Below are positions 7,713-16,308 of a stretch of 64,000 nt of DNA, in pieces. How positions within the stretch are numbered: the stretch's first letter is position 1; every line of letters starts with the position of its first letter. This DNA comes from Halalkalibacillus sediminis (GTDB lineage Bacteria > Bacillota > Bacilli > Bacillales > Alkalibacillaceae): NCBI RefSeq assembly GCF_002844535.1, contig NZ_PJNH01000004.1, positions 8,074 through 72,073 on the forward strand. The letters run 5' to 3'. Under the pieces are notes generated by a model. The model was not told the DNA's origin. It was given only the letters and a program-made list of their open reading frames with translations, and did no database searches. The translations under genes and the position numbers were made by a program.

Positions 7713-7968
7713 TTTTAACAGTTTGAACAAGGGTTGATATAATGACCAAGAGATCAGTCATGCTTATGAGGAACTTTCCAAAATGCCGATGCGTACTTAA
7801 TAGGTGTGGTAGGTGAAGAGAAGAAAGAGATTGATACTAGAGGAAGAACTTCTTAAAATGTGACTGCTTTCTGACAATAAACTAAATCGAGTTTTGCGTA
7901 AGCTCTAAGGTGAAATACAGAAGAGTGTAGAAAGAAAAATAGCAAACACTTCAAGGAGGCAGTTATAC
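7713..7968. other. Intergenic remnant region upstream of the copper lipoprotein
   Basis: There is no supported gene in about 255 bases. The end of the stretch must hold the promoter and leader of the next gene; AAGGAGG lies just before its ATG. Confidence 0.3.
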
Positions 7969-8376
7969 ATGAAAAAATCTATTTTTTCTATATTGATTAT
8001 TTCACTCTTAATGGTTCTAGCAGCATGTGGTGGCGGAGATAGTTCTGAAGGCGACTCATCTGAGGACAGCTCATCTGGAGATAATACAACAGAAGAAACG
8101 GACAGCTCCAGTGAAGAAGCGGACTCAACACTTGATATCGCGGCAACTGACTTTAAATTTGATAAGGAGAATTACACAGCTTCTGCTGGTGAAGTTACAG
8201 TGAACCTTACCAATGAAGAAGGCAAACATGGTGTTCAGATTCAAGGAACAGATTTGAACCTTCAAGAGGAAGGATCAGGAACTGTTAATCTCGAACCTGG
8301 AGAATATAAAATTAATTGCAGTGTGCCATGTGGGGAAGGACATTCCGATATGGTTGCAACGTTAACCGTTAAATAA
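7969..8376 (+). CDS. Cupredoxin-domain lipoprotein with a CuA-like copper motif
   Basis: The 135-residue protein opens with a lipoprotein signal peptide ending in the lipobox LAAC, followed by a Ser/Asp/Glu-rich linker of ~40 residues. The rest is a small cupredoxin domain. Near the C-terminus is CSVPCGEGHSDM, that is C-x3-C-x3-H-x2-M. With the upstream His of GKHGV this reproduces the ligand set of the binuclear CuA centre of cytochrome oxidase subunit II. The protein should sit on the outer face of the membrane and bind copper. A copper ATPase gene follows, so a role in copper handling or in supplying CuA sites is likely; direct electron transfer is possible. The lipoprotein and cupredoxin calls are firm; the function is inferred. 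Confidence 0.85.
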   Translation: MKKSIFSILIISLLMVLAACGGGDSSEGDSSEDSSSGDNTTEETDSSSEEADSTLDIAATDFKFDKENYTASAGEVTVNLTNEEGKHGVQIQGTDLNLQEEGSGTVNLEPGEYKINCSVPCGEGHSDMVATLTVK

Positions 8377-8390
8377 GAGATACACTAGCA

Positions 8391-8427
8391 CAGATCAACC
8401 TTTATTTTAAGGTTGATCTGCTTTTTT
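8391..8427 (+). terminator. Rho-independent terminator
   Basis: CAGATCAACCTT (8391-8402) pairs with AAGGTTGATCTG (8409-8420), then a run of T. It separates the lipoprotein from copB. Confidence 0.9.
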
Positions 8428-8604
8428 GTTATAAAGAATGTTTTGAATAACAATTCTATGGGGCGCAATATTAAAGATGAGAAGGAAAGGTTGGAGTAGA
8501 TAGTTTTTATAAATACTTAACCGGGTATGGGTAACCAAGTTTGATTATATCTTGCCAATAGTTAACAACATCTAAAGAAGAATATTTCTATAAGGAGGCT
8601 CAAG

Positions 8605-10674
8605 ATGGCTGAGAACATCAAAAAGGATCACCAACATGAACATGGAAAACACGAAACAGACCACGATCCAAATCATCACAGTCATGAAGGAGACGAAGAT
8701 CATGATCACGGGCACGGCGATCATGACCATCACGATCATGGTGATATGATTAATGATTTCAAAAAGCGGTTTTATATTTCCTTAATACTAACTATCCCAA
8801 TTTTGGTCCTATCACCTATGATCCAGGATTTTATAGGTGTAGACTGGAGATTTCCTTTTGATCAATGGATATTGTTTGGTTTATCTACCGTGGTTTTCTT
8901 TTATGGTGGTTGGCCTTTCCTGACCGGTGCTATTAGTGAGCTGAAGCAAAAGAATCCTGGAATGATGACGTTAATCGGATTAGCGATTTTTGTTGCCTAC
9001 GGTTATAGCTCTCTAGTGGTTTTCGGTTGGAGCGGTAAGAATTTCTTCTGGGAGCTTGCTACGTTAATTGACATCATGCTGCTAGGACACTGGATCGAGA
9101 TGCGGTCGATTATGGGGGCTTCCAATGCATTGGACGAACTGGTCAAACTAATGCCAAATCAAGCTCACAGGGTTAAAGAAAATGGAGATACGGAAGATGT
9201 AGAGGTATCAGAGCTTGATCCTGGAGATCGCGTGCTCGTCAAACCTGGCGAAAAGGTTCCTGTTGATGGAGTTATCGTAGAGGGTAAATCCGCTATTGAT
9301 GAATCCATGGTTACAGGAGAATCGGTACCTGTAGAGAAAAATGAAGAAGATGAAGTAATCGGTGGGGCGATCAACCAGGAAGGCTCTTTAACCATTGAAG
9401 TCAAGAATACAGGTGATGATACGTATCTTTCTCAAGTGATTACACTGGTTAAAGAAGCGCAAGAGTCTAAGTCGAAAGCTCAGAATTTAGCAAATCGTGC
9501 AGCGAAGTGGCTGTTTTATGTTGCATTAACATCAGGGTTTGCGACTTTATTTATTTGGCTATCGTTAGGATACGATTTTGCTGTTTCTTTAGAACGTATG
9601 GTCACTGTAATGGTTATTACTTGTCCTCACGCACTTGGACTTGCTGCACCGTTAGTAGTAGCGGTTTCTACCTCTATCTCAGCTAAAAAGGGGTTACTGA
9701 TTAGAAATCGTACCAATTTCGAAGGAGCTCGTAATCTAAATGCAGTTGTTTTTGATAAAACAGGTACATTGACGAAGGGTGAATTCGGTGTAACCGATAT
9801 TGTGCCTGAAGGTTCTTACAGCGAAGATGATGTATTACTATGGGCAGCTAGTGCAGAACAGAATTCGGAGCATCCACTTGCAGAAGGTGTTCTTAACAAA
9901 GCGAAAGAAAAAGAATTACAACTAAAAGAAGTCTCTGATTTTGAATCGATGACAGGTAAAGGGCTTAAAGGCACAGTAGAAGGAAAAGAAGTATTTGTCG
10001 TAAGTCCTGCTTATGTAAATGAACGATCCTTTAATTATGACAAAGAACAATTTAACACTCTTTCGGAAAAAGGAAAAACTGTTGTCTTTGTACTCGTTGA
10101 TGATGAGCTTATTGGTATGGTTGCGCTCGCGGATATGGTTCGCGATTCTGCAAAAGAAGCGGTTACGAAATTGAAAGAGAAGGGCATTCAGCCAATGATG
10201 CTGACAGGCGACAATCAAAAAGTAGCTGATTGGGTGGCAGAGCAAATCGGAATTGAAGAAGTCTATGCGGAAGTTCTTCCACATAATAAAGCGGATCAAA
10301 TCAAAAAAATCCAACAAAAAGGATGGAAAGTAGCGATGACAGGTGATGGTGTAAATGACGCGCCTGCCCTTGCCACTGCAGATTTAGGTATTGCTATTGG
10401 AAGCGGAACCGACGTTGCGATGGAAACTGCAGACGTCGTGCTGGTCAGAAGCAATCCGCTGGATGTAGTAAGTTTAATGGAACTGTCGAAGAAAACGTAT
10501 CAGAAAATGGTTCAAAACCTTTGGTGGGCAGCAGGGTATAATATTGTGGCGATTCCGCTTGCCGCCGGAGCTTTGGCTTTTGCCGGCTTGATCTTGAGCC
10601 CGGCAGTAGGGGCAGTATTAATGAGTTTAAGTACCATTATCGTCGCAATTAATGCTAAGCTCTTGAAAGCCTAG
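8605..10674 (+). CDS. copB: CopB-type copper-transporting P1B ATPase
   Basis: The 689-residue protein has a very His/Asp-rich N-terminus (residues ~7-48) instead of CxxC heavy-metal domains. It has the transmembrane metal motif TCPHALGLA (CPH, typical of P1B-3/CopB), the phosphorylation site DKTGTLTKG, the TGES actuator motif, the nucleotide-domain HP motif in EHPLAEG, and GDGVNDAPALATADLGIAIG. CopB-type pumps export copper from the cytoplasm with ATP hydrolysis. The start has AAGGAGG 7 bases upstream. The preceding gene is a copper-binding lipoprotein, consistent with a copper-homeostasis unit. No CopZ or CsoR gene is next to it. Confidence 0.93.
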   Translation: MAENIKKDHQHEHGKHETDHDPNHHSHEGDEDHDHGHGDHDHHDHGDMINDFKKRFYISLILTIPILVLSPMIQDFIGVDWRFPFDQWILFGLSTVVFFYGGWPFLTGAISELKQKNPGMMTLIGLAIFVAYGYSSLVVFGWSGKNFFWELATLIDIMLLGHWIEMRSIMGASNALDELVKLMPNQAHRVKENGDTEDVEVSELDPGDRVLVKPGEKVPVDGVIVEGKSAIDESMVTGESVPVEKNEEDEVIGGAINQEGSLTIEVKNTGDDTYLSQVITLVKEAQESKSKAQNLANRAAKWLFYVALTSGFATLFIWLSLGYDFAVSLERMVTVMVITCPHALGLAAPLVVAVSTSISAKKGLLIRNRTNFEGARNLNAVVFDKTGTLTKGEFGVTDIVPEGSYSEDDVLLWAASAEQNSEHPLAEGVLNKAKEKELQLKEVSDFESMTGKGLKGTVEGKEVFVVSPAYVNERSFNYDKEQFNTLSEKGKTVVFVLVDDELIGMVALADMVRDSAKEAVTKLKEKGIQPMMLTGDNQKVADWVAEQIGIEEVYAEVLPHNKADQIKKIQQKGWKVAMTGDGVNDAPALATADLGIAIGSGTDVAMETADVVLVRSNPLDVVSLMELSKKTYQKMVQNLWWAAGYNIVAIPLAAGALAFAGLILSPAVGAVLMSLSTIIVAINAKLLKA

Positions 10675-10707
10675 CCCTATTAAGATTAAATAATAATTCA
10701 ATAAAAT

Positions 10708-10748
10708 TAAACTGAGCTACTCGGAAATACTTGGGTAGCTCAGTTTTT
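10708..10748. terminator. Bidirectional terminator between convergent copB and methyltransferase genes
   Basis: AAACTGAGCTAC and GTAGCTCAGTTT form a 12-bp stem flanked by A and T runs. The right arm overlaps the stop codon of the minus-strand methyltransferase. Confidence 0.85.
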
Positions 10749-11357
10749 ATTAGGAGAAAGAATCAGTTCTTTCATTATAGTTGACATCAGACGGTTTTCA
10801 TTTTCAACTTTCATCCCGGACTTATCAATATTCTCCATCGTTTTACGATTGATATTCGCGCCGACAATGTGTAAACCGATTGGGTTTAATAGATCCATCG
10901 CTTTACCAACGACCTCATTTTCACTACGCATATGTTCCAGCATAATGATGTTTCCAGATGGTTTGGTCACTCTCCTAATTTCTTTTAAGCCTTGAACTGG
11001 ATCTGGGACTGAACAAAAAACACAGGTGGAAACGACCGTATCAAACGAGTTATCCGGAAAATCCATCTGCTGCGCATCCATTTCAATCAATTCTACCGAT
11101 ATTGCCAGATCATCTGCCTTTTCCCGTGCTTTCTGAAGCATTTTTGGACTAAAATCGATACCTGTTACTTCCACATTAGAAGGATAATATTTAAGGTTTG
11201 TACCAGTGCCGACACCAACTTCTAACACTTTTCCTTTTGCGTGTTTCAACAGTTCTTTCCGCCATTCTTCACGAATCATATGATCCATAACGTCGAATAC
11301 ACCGGAAATACGGTTATATCTTCGCTTAATCACTTCCGTTTGTTTTCTTTCAGACAT
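10740..11357 (-). CDS. Class I SAM-dependent methyltransferase (UbiE/PmtA-like)
   Basis: The 205-residue methyltransferase has motif I VLEVGVGTGTNLKYY, acidic motif VTGIDFSPKML, motif II MDFPDNSFDTVVSTCVFCSV and post-motif GNIIMLEHM. It is the small UbiE/MenG-like type that in Firmicutes modifies lipids or small molecules; no substrate can be read from the sequence. No quinone genes are nearby, so it is unlikely to be the true MenG. It converges on copB. A probable extended -10 promoter lies at 11395-11420. Confidence 0.8.
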   Translation of the reverse strand: MSERKQTEVIKRRYNRISGVFDVMDHMIREEWRKELLKHAKGKVLEVGVGTGTNLKYYPSNVEVTGIDFSPKMLQKAREKADDLAISVELIEMDAQQMDFPDNSFDTVVSTCVFCSVPDPVQGLKEIRRVTKPSGNIIMLEHMRSENEVVGKAMDLLNPIGLHIVGANINRKTMENIDKSGMKVENENRLMSTIMKELILSPNKN

Positions 11358-11394
11358 TTGGTCATCACCTTCCTTTCCTTTTATATGCTATTAT

Positions 11395-11420
11395 AACTCT
11401 CTATCTAAATTGTAGCACTC
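11395..11420 (-). promoter_or_regulatory. Putative extended -10 promoter, duplicated at 21064
   Basis: On the minus strand this reads TGCTACAAT (extended -10) followed by TTAGATAGAG. The 23-base word CTCTATCTAAATTGTAGCAC plus TCA recurs exactly at 21064-21086. It lies about 40 bases upstream of the methyltransferase start. Confidence 0.45.
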
Positions 11421-11689
11421 AACTAGCTAGCTTGTATCTTCTTGATTTCCCATAACACTAATGGGACCACTAATCACAAGAGAACATCTATAAAAAGTTA
11501 AAAAATGGTCGAGGCAGGAATACAAGAAGATGCAACATTATAGTTGGTTCAGAGCACATAGGAGATTTGTTTCGTTTCGAGAAATACATACGACATCTTA
11601 CGCTTTAATATCCCACTTAGAATGCCTTGTCATTATTATCAACGCATAACATAAACTTTACAAAGATAATAATGGGTAGGTGAATCTCT
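11421..11689 (+). promoter_or_regulatory. Leader/promoter region of the hydrogenase operon, with inverted repeat
   Basis: There is no gene here. CATTATTATC (11631-11640) and GATAATAATG (11665-11674) are a perfect 10-bp inverted repeat just upstream of hypA. It could be an operator or an RNA hairpin in the leader. The second arm overlaps the region just before the ribosome site GGTAGGTG. Confidence 0.4.
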
Positions 11690-12055
11690 ATGCATGAGAT
11701 GTCTCTTATGTCAGAGATCATTCAATTAGTCTCCGAAGATGCACGATCGAGATCGTTTAAGAGAGTCGAACGTATAGATGTAGTGGTAGGAGAGCTGTCC
11801 AATGTTTTGCCGGACGCATTAGAGTTAGCATTCTCATATTTTCAAGGGCAAGGACTTGTCTTTATTGATGAAGCCACAACATTAAAAATCATCAGGGAAG
11901 CTGCAGTAGCAAGGTGTGAGATATGCCAATGGGAGTTTGAGCCGGATTATCAAATAGCTTTGTGCCCTAAGTGTGACCAAGTGAGCTGTGTGTTGGTATC
12001 TGGGGAAACTTTTAAAGTTGAATCTTATGAAGGAAGTGATGCACTTGAAAGTTAA
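11690..12055 (+). CDS. hypA: HypA, hydrogenase nickel-insertion zinc protein
   Basis: HypA delivers nickel to the hydrogenase large-subunit precursor together with HypB. The start is fixed by the invariant MHEMSL N-terminus, whose His2 binds nickel. The zinc site is the C-x2-C pair CEIC...CPKC about residues 73-91. The length (121) is normal. It is the first gene of an uninterrupted ten-gene operon, and hypB begins within its last codons. Confidence 0.95.
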   Translation: MHEMSLMSEIIQLVSEDARSRSFKRVERIDVVVGELSNVLPDALELAFSYFQGQGLVFIDEATTLKIIREAAVARCEICQWEFEPDYQIALCPKCDQVSCVLVSGETFKVESYEGSDALES

Positions 12056-12695
12056 ACTTAAAGAAGAAGTGTTAAAAGATCAAAACCGATCAGCCGAATT
12101 CAACAGACAACACTTCAATAATTGCAATACTCTAGTAATCAACCTCATGAGTTCTCCGGGAGCGGGAAAAACGACCCTGCTTGAAAGAACCATTAGAGAA
12201 CTTAAAGGTGATTATCGAATAGCAGTGATTGAAGGAGATTTGGCTACAGAACGAGACGCTGAACGTCTGCGTTCGCTTGGTATTCAAACTGTCCAGATCA
12301 ATACAGTGGGAGGTTGTCATTTAGATGCGAGAATGGTAGCTAAACAGCTTCCTAACTTTGAACTTGAAAATATCGATATTTTATTTATTGAGAACATAGG
12401 TAACTTAGTCTGTCCTTCTGGCTATGACTTAGGGCAAGACTACAAAGTGGTCGTCTTGAGTGTTCCTGAGGGAAACGACAAAATCCCGAAATATCCCGTA
12501 ATGTTTAGGCGTACAGACATGACGATTATAAATAAAATCGACCTTCTTCCATTTGTAGCTTTCGATCTTGGAGAAGCTAAAAACGACCTGAAGGCAATTC
12601 ATCCGAAATGTTTATTTCAAGCGCTTTCCGCTCAGACAGGAGAAGGCTTCGAGAACTGGATCAACTGGCTAAAGGATGTTGAAAAAAATGTATAA
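12039..12695 (+). CDS. hypB: HypB, nickel-incorporation GTPase
   Basis: The SIMIBI-class GTPase has P-loop SSPGAGKTTLLE, VIEGDLATERDAER, NTVGGCHLDARM (Cys-His metal site at the dimer interface), FIENIGNLVCP, and NKIDLLPF as base-recognition motif. It drives GTP-dependent nickel transfer with HypA. There is no His-rich N-terminal nickel-storage stretch. The start is uncertain: ATG 12039 lies only 2 bases from AGGAAG, whereas TTG 12045 has an 8-base spacing; both overlap the hypA stop. The longer upstream frame is not plausible because it lies inside hypA. Confidence 0.93.
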   Translation: MHLKVKLKEEVLKDQNRSAEFNRQHFNNCNTLVINLMSSPGAGKTTLLERTIRELKGDYRIAVIEGDLATERDAERLRSLGIQTVQINTVGGCHLDARMVAKQLPNFELENIDILFIENIGNLVCPSGYDLGQDYKVVVLSVPEGNDKIPKYPVMFRRTDMTIINKIDLLPFVAFDLGEAKNDLKAIHPKCLFQALSAQTGEGFENWINWLKDVEKNV

Positions 12696-14985
12696 AGCGC
12701 TAGAAATCACGGTAAGTGGTAGGGTTCAGGGAGTGGGGTTCCGACCGTTTCTATATTCTCTTGCTAAACAATACCAGCTTACAGGCATTGTTCAGAACAA
12801 CTTTGGTAGTGTTTTTATTCATATTGAAGGAAATGAACCTAATCTTTTGCAAATGGTCACAGACATAAAACGGGAAGCTCCTCCTTTATCCAAAATCAGC
12901 GATCTGCAGGTTCAAGCTGTTTCCCCCATTCACTATAAAGATTTTACTATAGTTCCAAGCGAAAAGAGTAGCAATTCTCTCCCATTGGTCAGTAGCGATG
13001 CTGCGATCTGCGACAAGTGTATGGAAGAATGGAGGGATCCTGAAAATCGTCGGTTTCACCACCCTTTTATTAACTGTACTCAATGCGGTCCGCGGTATAC
13101 AATCATTCAGGACCTGCCGTATGACCGTATTCATACCACAATGAAAGATTTTCAGATGTGTCCTGAGTGTCAGAAAGAATATGAAGACCCGAGCAATCGA
13201 CGTCATCATGCTCAGCCTATCTGTTGCCCATCTTGTGGACCCAAGCTTACGCTATACGATTGTAACAACAAGCAGATAGCAGACCGTCAGGACGCGGTCA
13301 CTAAAGCAATCGATTTTCTTGCGGAAGGAAAAATAGTAGCGATTAAAGGAATAGGTGGGTACCATTTAGCATGCGATGCTTATCAAGGAGCATCCATAAA
13401 AGAATTAAGGGTGAGGAAAGGTCGTCCTCAAAAGCCTTTAGCTGTTATGGCCAAATCGATAGAAACGGTACAGAGGCTTTGTAATCTTTCAAAAGAGGAA
13501 GAGAAGATGCTTACAGGAACTGAAAAGCCCATTGTTGTTTTAACTGAAAGAAAGGTGGATTCATTACCTGAATCGTTGTCCCCTGAGCTAACATCAGTTG
13601 GTGTTATGCTTCCCTACACCCCCTTGCACCATTTACTGTTTGAAGGCGGGAAGCTGGACTGCTTAGTAATGACTAGCAGCAATTTATCGGGACTTCCCAT
13701 ACAGTATGAAGAGAATGAATTAGAAAAGCTCTCTCAGGTTTGTGATTTTTATTTAACTCACAATCGACCGATTTATCTTCCCCTAGACGATTCAGTTGTT
13801 CAACTTGAAAATAGTGAAACCAGATATATAAGGAGGGCTAGGGGATTCGTCCCCGAACCTTTTCCAACAAAAAGGGATGTTGATCAGGTAATTGCTTTGG
13901 GTGGACAGCAAAAAAATACGTTTGCTATCGGAAAACAAAATCATATCTGGGTGGGTCCTCATATAGGTGACATTGAAAATGAAGAAATGATTCAATCTTT
14001 CGAGAATCAGCTTGAGCATTTTAAAGGGTGGCTGGATTTGGATCTAGAGGTTCTGGCAGTAGATAAGCACCCTCAGTACTCAACATCTTTCTTGGCTGAA
14101 AAAATGAATTGTCCAGTTATATCTGTCCAGCACCACCATGCTCATCATGTTTCATGTATGGAGGACAACAATCTAACTTCTCCTACCTTGGGTCTCATTT
14201 TAGATGGAACAGGATATGGAGAGGACAGTCACATATGGGGGTTTGAGTTTCTGTATGGAGATGCAAGTTCATTTGAACGTGCTGCACACTTAACTTATAC
14301 ACCTCTTCCAGGAGGTGAGAAATGTGTGAAGGAACCATGGAGGATTGCAACAGGCATGATCCTTCATTACTGGCCGAATGATGGAAAGGAAATTGCTGAA
14401 AGACTTTTTCCAGGAAAACAGAAGGAATTAAGTATAATTGAACAGATGGTTTTTCGTGGGATTAATAGTCCGCAAGCAGGGTCATGTGGCCGATTGTTCG
14501 ACGCGGTGAGTGCGATATTAGGAGTCTGTCACACCTCTACCTATGAAGGAGAAGCGGCTGTGAAATTGTCTGACTATATTATGCAACTTCCGGAAAATGA
14601 AGCTATCGCTCACCCCTACCCTTACCGTTTACACGAAGATAAAGCTGGGTTGCTAGAACTGGATTTCTCCCCTATGATTCAACAAATTATCGAAGACAAA
14701 TTGACCTCTACACCAAAAATGAAAATCATCCAAAGATTCCATTCGACGATTGTGAAATCTTGTGTAGACACAGTTTTAATTTTATTCGAAAAAAGACCGG
14801 AATGGAATCGCTCAGTTGTTCTTTCAGGAGGGTCATTTCAGAATTTGTTTTTGGCTAGAGAAATTAAAAACCAGTTGCAAAAACAGAAAGTAAAAGTTTA
14901 CACGCATAAGAAAGTGCCCTGTAATGATGGTGGATTGTCGCTCGGTCAGTTGATTATTGCCGCAACTAAATGGAATGGGAGCTGA
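12688..14985 (+). CDS. hypF: HypF, carbamoyltransferase for hydrogenase cyanide-ligand synthesis
   Basis: The ~765-residue protein has the full HypF order: acylphosphatase domain (VSGRVQGVGFRPFLY, residues ~5-90), a double zinc finger (CDKCMEEW, NCTQCGPR, CPECQKEY, CCPSCGPK), a YrdC-like domain (KGIGGYHLACDA), and a Kae1-like C-terminal half with QHHHAHHVSCM and LILDGTGYG. It uses carbamoyl phosphate and ATP to load carbamoyl onto HypE. The start is taken as ATG 12688, overlapping the hypB stop; ATG 12676 is in frame but sits on the ribosome site. The stop is 5 bases before the hypC start. Confidence 0.95.
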   Translation: MYKALEITVSGRVQGVGFRPFLYSLAKQYQLTGIVQNNFGSVFIHIEGNEPNLLQMVTDIKREAPPLSKISDLQVQAVSPIHYKDFTIVPSEKSSNSLPLVSSDAAICDKCMEEWRDPENRRFHHPFINCTQCGPRYTIIQDLPYDRIHTTMKDFQMCPECQKEYEDPSNRRHHAQPICCPSCGPKLTLYDCNNKQIADRQDAVTKAIDFLAEGKIVAIKGIGGYHLACDAYQGASIKELRVRKGRPQKPLAVMAKSIETVQRLCNLSKEEEKMLTGTEKPIVVLTERKVDSLPESLSPELTSVGVMLPYTPLHHLLFEGGKLDCLVMTSSNLSGLPIQYEENELEKLSQVCDFYLTHNRPIYLPLDDSVVQLENSETRYIRRARGFVPEPFPTKRDVDQVIALGGQQKNTFAIGKQNHIWVGPHIGDIENEEMIQSFENQLEHFKGWLDLDLEVLAVDKHPQYSTSFLAEKMNCPVISVQHHHAHHVSCMEDNNLTSPTLGLILDGTGYGEDSHIWGFEFLYGDASSFERAAHLTYTPLPGGEKCVKEPWRIATGMILHYWPNDGKEIAERLFPGKQKELSIIEQMVFRGINSPQAGSCGRLFDAVSAILGVCHTSTYEGEAAVKLSDYIMQLPENEAIAHPYPYRLHEDKAGLLELDFSPMIQQIIEDKLTSTPKMKIIQRFHSTIVKSCVDTVLILFEKRPEWNRSVVLSGGSFQNLFLAREIKNQLQKQKVKVYTHKKVPCNDGGLSLGQLIIAATKWNGS

Positions 14986-14990
14986 GGTGT

Positions 14991-15206
14991 TTGTGTTTAG
15001 GAGTACCTGCGAAAGTATTGGAAGTCAGTAAGGAAAATGCATTGGTAGATGTAATGGGATCAAGAATGTATGTTGGGACAGTATTCGTGCCCGAAGTGAA
15101 AAAGGGAGACTATGTTCTTTTGCATGCTGGACAGGGGATGACTATTGTCGACCAGAAATTTGCTATGGAGAGTATGGAGGAATGGAGGAGGGTTTTGAAT
15201 GAATAA
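14991..15206 (+). CDS. hypC: HypC, hydrogenase Fe(CN)2CO assembly chaperone
   Basis: HypC must begin Met-Cys-Leu-Gly, because the cysteine after the initiator binds the iron. That fixes the start at TTG 14991, giving MCLGVPAKVLEV, with GGAG 9 bases upstream, rather than an in-frame ATG at 14970 inside hypF. The 71-residue length is typical. It forms a complex with HypD and carries the Fe(CN)2CO unit to the large subunit. It overlaps hypD by 8 bases. Confidence 0.93.
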   Translation: MCLGVPAKVLEVSKENALVDVMGSRMYVGTVFVPEVKKGDYVLLHAGQGMTIVDQKFAMESMEEWRRVLNE

Positions 15207-16305
15207 TTTAGACATCTTCTCTGAAAATGATATGGCGCGTCGTTCTGTGGACGCAGTTATAAAATTGTCAGAGAAATTCAAAAAAGACAAAGGACGGCTC
15301 CCTGTTCTGATGGAAGTTTGTGGTTCCCATACAATGGCTTTTGCTAAAACAGGGATCAAGCAAAGATTAAGTGAGCACGTGAAGCTAATTGCTGGACCGG
15401 GGTGTCCCGTATGTGTAACAGATCAAAAGTCCATAGATGCAATGATTCAATTATCCGAAATCCCTGATACAATTATTTGTACTTTCGGGGATATGATGCG
15501 TGTTCCAGGGTCAAAGTATAGTTTGATGAAGGCTAAAACTGAAGGTAAAGACATACGTGTGGTCTATTCTCCACTTGAAAGTGTGAAAATCGCTCAAAAC
15601 AACCCTGATAAAGAAGTGGTCTTCTTAGGAATAGGATTCGAAACAACGATTCCGGTACTTGCTCTTGCGGTTAGGGACGCGGAGAATTTAGAACTCAGCA
15701 ACTATACTATATGGATGACCACAAAATTAGTTGAACCTGTTTTGCGATCCCTTCTTGATTCAGGAGAAGTAATGGTCGATGGGTTGTTATTACCAGGGCA
15801 TGTATCTGTAGTACTAGGGAAGAAAAGCTATGATTTTCTTATGAATGAATATAAGGTGCCTAGTGTTATCACAGGGTTTGAGCCTGTGCAATTACTGACA
15901 GGGATCTATAAATCTGTTGATCTCCTTCTTCACCAAAAGGCTGAAGTCATCAATGATTATCCTCATGTTGTAAAAAACGAAGGGAACCTAGTTGCTAGGA
16001 GGTTACTAGAAAAATATTTCAAGTTAAACGATGAGGCTTGGAGAGGGATGAGTAAGATTCCAAACAGTGGACTCGTCTTTAAAGATCGTTATGCGAGGTT
16101 TGATGCAAAAAAGAAATTTAATGTGCATGTAAAAGAACCTAGAAAAACAAAGTGTCGATGTGGTGAGATTATAAAAGGCTCCATTAATCCAGAAGAGTGT
16201 GTTTTATTTAACAAAGGTTGTACACCGACTCATCCGATAGGTCCTTGTATGGTGTCTACCGAAGGAACATGTGCAGCCCATTATCAGTATATGAGGGAGG
16301 AGTGA
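15199..16305 (+). CDS. hypD: HypD, iron-sulfur scaffold for Fe(CN)2CO assembly
   Basis: The 368-residue protein has family motifs MEVCGSHTMAFAK, AGPGCPVCVT, GIGFETTIP and GFEPVQLL. The C-terminal cysteine cluster (KCRCGEI, NPEECVLF, KGCTPTHPIGPCMVS, EGTCAAHY) binds the [4Fe-4S] cluster. With HypC it is where the cyanide and CO ligands are placed on iron. It overlaps hypC, and hypE follows after 3 bases. Confidence 0.96.
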   Translation: MNNLDIFSENDMARRSVDAVIKLSEKFKKDKGRLPVLMEVCGSHTMAFAKTGIKQRLSEHVKLIAGPGCPVCVTDQKSIDAMIQLSEIPDTIICTFGDMMRVPGSKYSLMKAKTEGKDIRVVYSPLESVKIAQNNPDKEVVFLGIGFETTIPVLALAVRDAENLELSNYTIWMTTKLVEPVLRSLLDSGEVMVDGLLLPGHVSVVLGKKSYDFLMNEYKVPSVITGFEPVQLLTGIYKSVDLLLHQKAEVINDYPHVVKNEGNLVARRLLEKYFKLNDEAWRGMSKIPNSGLVFKDRYARFDAKKKFNVHVKEPRKTKCRCGEIIKGSINPEECVLFNKGCTPTHPIGPCMVSTEGTCAAHYQYMREE

Positions 16306-16308
16306 TTC

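Noticed and set aside
9922..10317. 131-codon minus-strand frame inside copB
   Set aside because: Antisense shadow of a conserved P-type ATPase domain.
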